NCBI GenBank assembly: GCA_947465365.1
Contig: CANIAV010000054.1
Location: 1 to 6,228 of the forward strand
Reading direction: 5' to 3'
Origin: Actinomycetota bacterium
GTDB taxonomy: Bacteria > Actinomycetota > Actinomycetes > Nanopelagicales > Nanopelagicaceae
Length of the DNA stretch: 6,228 bases
Position numbers and translations under genes: made by a program. The notes beneath the pieces are model-generated. The model saw only the letters and a program-made list of their open reading frames with translations, made no database searches and had not been told where the DNA came from. Shown piece by piece: positions 4,657-6,228 of the stretch (the first letter of the stretch is position 1; every line of letters starts with the position of its first letter).

Positions 4657-5784
4657 GTGCTCGTCTTAGCCAATCCTTCGCAGATGAATACAACTCAGAT
4701 CAAAGCCGGGATCGGCCTTTATCGCGGCACACGACCAGGTGAATATTTCATCGGCACGCACCGCGTGCGCATCGCCCTTTACTCAGATAACGCGGCCGGA
4801 ATCTATGGCGCGCTCAAAGCTGGATTAAACCCAGCCGAAATCGCCGCCACATATTCACTCGGCGCCGGCGAGCTAGATGGCTTAATCGAAGAGTTAATTG
4901 CCTGCGAATTTCTTGAGACCCAAACGAGTGCGATTCAAATATCGGAAAGATTTATCTCAAATATTGCAGAGCGCGCTGCCAAAGCTGGCGATCACAGTAA
5001 AGATGCTTCATATTCACAAATTAAGAAACGAATCTCACCTGAGTTATCCGTGACGCGTTGGTTACCAGGTGTCTGCGATTCAGGAGTTTCAAAGGTGAGC
5101 GCTCGCCAAAGTGCGCACGTGGAAATCTCTGGCAATTCGCGCGCAGCACAACATCTATATGCAGCGCTGCTAGCCAGCGGTGTCATACATACTCAATTCG
5201 CACCATCGTTTCGGCGCGGAGCTGAGACCATAACTGAAGAAGATTTAATCGGTGGCTACGTAAATGCAACTGATATCGGACAAGTATTTACCGCATTTAG
5301 CCGCGAAAAATCGAAATCATTAGCGCTCTTTCCGCTGCCCAAAGTGGAATCCGCCGAAGAGCTGCCTGCTGGATTTGCCGAAAAAATCATTAAGATCCAC
5401 TTTGGAGAAATTGATCCGGCAATCCTTGGGCTTTGGATGGCATCTGGCCAAGAACATTTAATTGTTAGCGAAATTAACGGTGGCTATTTAACAATCTCGC
5501 CAATTGTGAAGCCAGGACTTGGTCCATGTAGCCGTTGCTGCGAACTGACAATTGCTGATCAAAGCGGTGCCACGATTTTGGAAGGCGCCTCAGTTAGGGA
5601 TGAGATTCCTGTGGCAGGGGCGAATTATCTAGCGGGATTATTAGCCAGCCAACTTCTCAACTTTATTGATACCGGAAGTTGCACCTTGTCGCGTGAGGCG
5701 ATTTCTATCGACTTGCTGGATCTCTGTAACACAAAACACATCGCCATCGGGCGCCATCCGATGTGCGGCTGCAGTTGGCGATAG
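4657..5784 (+). CDS. Orphan E1-like / TOMM leader-peptide-binding type protein (Rv3196-like)
   Basis: The 375-residue product resembles actinobacterial proteins annotated as ThiF-like or 'TOMM precursor leader peptide-binding' proteins. The N-terminal part (about 15-100, GIGLYRGTRPGEYFIGTHRV onward) looks like the small winged-helix leader-recognition region. The central part (about 152-300) takes the place of an E1-like Rossmann domain, but where E1 enzymes have GxGxxG it reads VEISGNSRAAQHLYAALLAS (155-174), so nucleotide binding is doubtful. The C-terminal half keeps PGLGPCSRCCE (286-296) and HPMCGC (367-372), whose cysteines probably bind structural zinc. No cyclodehydratase, dehydrogenase or obvious precursor peptide is nearby, so it is probably not part of a thiazole/oxazole peptide cluster. 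The first possible start is GTG at 4657, immediately after an in-frame TAG, with no clear ribosome binding site; ATG at 4684 (Met10) is the alternative. It lies 43 bases upstream of the ABC1 kinase and is probably co-transcribed with it. Confidence 0.75.
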   Translation: MLVLANPSQMNTTQIKAGIGLYRGTRPGEYFIGTHRVRIALYSDNAAGIYGALKAGLNPAEIAATYSLGAGELDGLIEELIACEFLETQTSAIQISERFISNIAERAAKAGDHSKDASYSQIKKRISPELSVTRWLPGVCDSGVSKVSARQSAHVEISGNSRAAQHLYAALLASGVIHTQFAPSFRRGAETITEEDLIGGYVNATDIGQVFTAFSREKSKSLALFPLPKVESAEELPAGFAEKIIKIHFGEIDPAILGLWMASGQEHLIVSEINGGYLTISPIVKPGLGPCSRCCELTIADQSGATILEGASVRDEIPVAGANYLAGLLASQLLNFIDTGSCTLSREAISIDLLDLCNTKHIAIGRHPMCGCSWR

Positions 5785-5827
5785 TTTTCAATTCGCGCAA
5801 CTGCAAATTCTTCTGAACAATAGACCA

Positions 5828-6228
5828 ATGGCCAAGAACGAAATCACCGAGACGGAGATCCCGAGCTCGACCGCAGTTCGCTCAGCGAAGATGGTCTCTA
5901 TTCCAGTTGGCCTCGCCGGTCGTGGCGTTCTTGGTTTGGGTAGACAGCTAATCGGTCAATCGCCATCGCTTGTTATTACAGATATTCAAGAGAAGACAGC
6001 CGAGCAACTCTTTAAAGTTTTAGGCGAGCTAAAAGGCGGGGCGATGAAATTCGGCCAAGCTTTATCGGTCTTTGAAGCAGCCCTTCCTGAAAATATTGCC
6101 AAGCCTTATCGCGAGACGCTAACTAAGTTACAAGAATCAGCGCCTCCGCTGCCAACGCGGGTAGTCCATAAAGTTCTCGCTAAAGAACTTGGCGAAGATT
6201 GGCGCGATAACTTCACATCTTTTGAAGA
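5828..6228 (+). CDS. ABC1 family kinase (AarF/UbiB-like), N-terminal part (cut by window edge)
   Basis: The frame runs off the right end after 133 complete codons; full-length relatives have about 440-550 residues. The family-specific N-terminal extension is visible: KGGAMKFGQALS (69-80) is the KxGQ motif that occupies the active site in ABC1 kinases, followed by ALPENIAKPYRETLTKLQES (85-104) and then PTRVVHKVLAKELG (109-122). The ATP-binding and catalytic lobes lie beyond the window. Homologues in other bacteria support ubiquinone biosynthesis; in actinobacteria, which use menaquinone, the role is unclear. As far as I recall, the mycobacterial counterpart Rv3197 has been linked to macrolide resistance and sits beside whiB7. 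No Shine-Dalgarno sequence precedes the ATG at 5828, so translation may depend on readthrough from the gene 43 bases upstream. No in-frame ATG, GTG or TTG occurs in that gap. Confidence 0.9.
   Translation, partial: MAKNEITETEIPSSTAVRSAKMVSIPVGLAGRGVLGLGRQLIGQSPSLVITDIQEKTAEQLFKVLGELKGGAMKFGQALSVFEAALPENIAKPYRETLTKLQESAPPLPTRVVHKVLAKELGEDWRDNFTSFE

Noticed and set aside
5741..5781. Nested hairpins (TCGCCA/TGGCGA and CATCGG/CCGATG) at the 3' end of the E1-like gene
   Set aside because: They fall within codons for the conserved HPMCGC ending and have no T-run, so they are probably coding by-products rather than a terminator.
4657..5784. A full thiazole/oxazole-modified peptide (RiPP) biosynthetic cluster
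   Set aside because: Only one leader-binding-like protein is present. No YcaO cyclodehydratase, dehydrogenase or Cys/Ser-rich precursor peptide is seen within the window.
1..6228. CRISPR arrays, tRNA or rRNA genes, insertion sequences or phage genes
   Set aside because: No direct-repeat arrays, tRNA-like cloverleaves, transposase motifs or terminal repeats were found on either strand by reading.

Overview
The window looks like a chromosomal segment from a streamlined, moderate-to-low-GC actinobacterium. The best guess is a freshwater acI/Nanopelagicales-type lineage. This rests on protein families that are typical of Actinobacteria (UPF0182, YlbL-like S16 protease, the DUF2342 'zinc-dependent metalloprotease' family, an orphan E1-like/TOMM leader-binding-type protein, an ABC1 kinase), on their order, on very tight gene packing, and on base composition well below that of Streptomyces or Mycobacterium judged by eye. 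From memory the order parallels Mycobacterium tuberculosis Rv3193c-Rv3197. Nothing points to a phage, plasmid or mobile element.

Left arm (1-1993, minus strand). A tightly overlapping operon runs leftward: a 77-residue single-span membrane protein, then a membrane-anchored Lon-like S16 serine protease that appears to lack the usual PDZ domain, then the N-terminal seven-helix part of a UPF0182 membrane protein that leaves the window at base 1. All three products are predicted in or on the membrane.

Centre (1994-3687). A 98-base divergent intergenic region carries a perfect 13-bp palindrome just upstream of the small membrane protein. Rightward lies a 444-residue DUF2342/zincin-2 family protein whose expected metal-binding segment has lost its histidines. 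It is followed by a striking 75-nt long hairpin and then an AT-rich gap with a good TTGACA promoter and several small dyads.

Right arm (3688-6228, plus strand). This holds a YgjP-like (M48/DUF45) zinc metallopeptidase with an intact HExxH, a 54-residue DUF5679-type zinc-ribbon protein with the best ribosome binding site in the window, a textbook intrinsic terminator, a GTG-started orphan E1-like/TOMM leader-binding-type protein with a degenerate nucleotide loop but retained C-terminal cysteines, and the first 133 residues of an ABC1 (AarF/UbiB-like) kinase.

The most interesting possibility is that the E1-like protein, the ABC1 kinase and possibly the small zinc ribbon form a conserved but functionally undefined actinobacterial module. 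In mycobacteria the equivalent kinase gene lies next to whiB7 (antibiotic resistance regulator). That functional link is inference only.
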